From the NCBI RefSeq assembly GCF_048771995.1, contig NC_133063.1, positions 7,948,001 through 8,012,000 of the forward strand: DNA of 64,000 bases. The letters run 5' to 3'. How positions within the stretch are numbered: position 1 is the first letter of the stretch; each line of letters starts with the position of its first letter. Of this stretch, positions 62,400-64,000 are shown in pieces. The notes under the pieces were generated by a model that ran no database searches, was not told the DNA's origin, and was given only the letters and a program-made list of their open reading frames with translations. Source of the stretch: Taeniopygia guttata. Taxonomy: Eukaryota; Chordata; Aves; Passeriformes; Estrildidae. A program made the position numbers and the translations under genes.

Positions 62400-64000
62400 T
62401 TTTAAAGGGCTTTTATTTATATAGGACTAACACACTGTAACACCACCCATATTGCTTTGTATATCTGGCTGAAGCAGAAGCAGCCTCCAGAATAATTTTT
62501 CTCAGTGCTTGCCTGAGAATAAATCCTGATATTTCTCTGAAAAGGGGGATTTTTCTAAATGAAAAATCATGCTTCCCATCTCTAGTACATTCTGAAAGGT
62601 AAGATACAAAGCTGCTCATGAACACACTGGACTAAGATTAAAATTTCATGTGGCAGGAGAGATTTGCAAAATGTAAATCACTGAAAGTAGCAAAGGAGGA
62701 TTTCTCGTGAGCTGTAAAATCAAGACAGCAAGTTATTTGGATGATTGCATGGAAAACATCTTTTTGGGAGACCATCAGAGAAAGAAGATGAATCAGAACA
62801 TGGATATGTTTTATGCAGCTGGTGTGATAATGAAAGCAGGGCTGAAACGTGTGGGTTAAGCAAAACACTAAGGACATGGGTACTAAGCAAGGCTCAGCTC
62901 AATCCCCATCCTCCTCTATGGCAAAAGATTCCTGTCTTTTCCTTCAGGCTGGCATGTGCTACATTTTCACTCTATGAATTCAGTCACCAGCTTAACTCTA
63001 CTTCTTTATTCAGAAATTTACAGATTTTGCTTTCAGACGAAACTTCTTCTGCAGGGCATAAAGAAAGGGGGGAATAAAGGTGATCTGTAGGTTTCACTGA
63101 AGTTGTATGAATTTCAAGAAAATAGTCTGATAGAAAAAAATGCATATCAACATTTCCCGTATAAAGTTGTTGTGATTTTCAATATAAACACAGCAGTATT
63201 TAGCTTTGAAATTGATTTTGCTATCATAGCATCTAAATGGATTTTACCATCATTTTACTATGATATCATCTAAAAAGATTCAAAACAAAAAGCAAAAATT
63301 CCATAACAGATCAAAGATATATGTTTCATTAGGTTCTAAACACTTTTATAAATATCTTGAAGTGTCAGGGAATTTCTGTTCCTTATGAGGTCTTGATGTC
63401 AGAAAATGCTTTTGCAGCTTGTTTTAGTTTGTTTTTACACATAAGGATGTGACCCCAGAATCCTTTAAATTCCAATGTGCACCATTTTCTGTGATAGTAA
63501 TCCCAAATGAGAAAAAAAATTTATGACCTGACACAAGCAATCCATTAGATGGTCTTCTTCCCCAGCAACTTGTGCTACTGCTTCTGTACCTTCAGCATTT
63601 CCTTTTTAGACCATGTCCAGCCTTTTTGGACTCCTTTGACATTCAGGACTCACTCCAAAGGGACTCTGGCAATTAATTTCCTAAACCAGCCAAAGTCTAG
63701 CTGTTGGGGATCCAGTTCTACTGGCACCCCTCATAACTTAACCCCAAATTGAAAAAAATCTATCATTCCGTGCTTGCTGTGCCCATGGCCTCCAACTGTC
63801 ACCTCTCCACTAATCCTTCTCTGCTCACAAACAGTGAGTCCAGTGGGGCACCCACCCTGGCTGGCTTGCTTCCTGTGTCAGGGAATTATCTTCCACACAC
63901 TTCAGGAAACTCCTAGACTGATTCTCCTCTGCTGTGTTACACTTCCAGCAGCTTCCTGGCAAGCTCAAGTCCCTCATGAAAACAAGGGCTAGTGATCATG
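62400..64000. other. CHRNA6 intron sequence (no exon seen)
   Basis: I searched the minus strand for the large CHRNA6 exon carrying M1-M3 and did not find it, so it must lie beyond the right edge. No repeat was recognised. Confidence 0.5.

Noticed and set aside
1-64000. CRISPR arrays, bacterial operons or phage modules
   Set aside because: The window is vertebrate nuclear DNA with spliced genes; no regularly spaced short repeats with unique spacers occur.
1-64000. tRNA or rRNA genes
   Set aside because: I saw no A-box/B-box pair in a cloverleaf context and no rRNA sequence, though a dedicated covariance search was not possible.

Overview
The window is vertebrate nuclear DNA and almost certainly from a songbird (passerine). 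It has short avian-style introns, CR1 LINE fragments, solo LTRs of the kinds common in finch genomes, and three host genes whose proteins match well-known vertebrate families. The genes are interrupted by introns, so most long open frames are not genes. The assignments rest on reading translations and splice sites by eye, with no database search.

Layout. 1-14.4 kb: no recognisable coding exon; one possible ERV-derived dispersed repeat at the left edge, then AT-rich non-coding sequence with small tandem repeats. 14.9-16.2 kb, minus strand: an intronless, very GC-rich Jun-family bZIP gene in its own CpG island. It is JUND-like but strongly diverged. 18.97-19.86 kb: a GC-rich minisatellite that runs into the CpG-island promoter of THAP1. 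20.2-25.2 kb, plus strand: THAP1 in three coding exons, with a CR1 fragment in intron 2. 25.2-44.1 kb: non-coding, with a cluster of five retroviral LTRs between 36.9 and 42.2 kb. 44.1-56.5 kb, plus strand: a complete six-exon CHRNB3 gene (nicotinic acetylcholine receptor beta-3). Its introns hold two more solo LTRs and a reverse-oriented CR1 piece. 61.26-61.38 kb, minus strand: the last coding exon of CHRNA6 (alpha-6 subunit); the rest of the gene lies beyond the right edge. A nuclear copy of mitochondrial ND2 sits in that CHRNA6 intron at about 61.94-62.30 kb.

The functional core is the CHRNB3/CHRNA6 pair, arranged tail to tail. Their products co-assemble in nicotinic receptors of catecholaminergic and visual neurons. 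As I recall the human map, THAP1 lies on the CHRNA6 side of this pair; here it lies on the CHRNB3 side, which suggests a local inversion. The most unusual signals are: (1) two independent solo LTRs of one family, one of which carries a strongly one-sided G-to-A load like APOBEC-type DNA editing; (2) the ND2 NUMT; (3) a diverged Jun paralogue that has lost the expected JNK and SUMO sites; (4) the minisatellite abutting THAP1.
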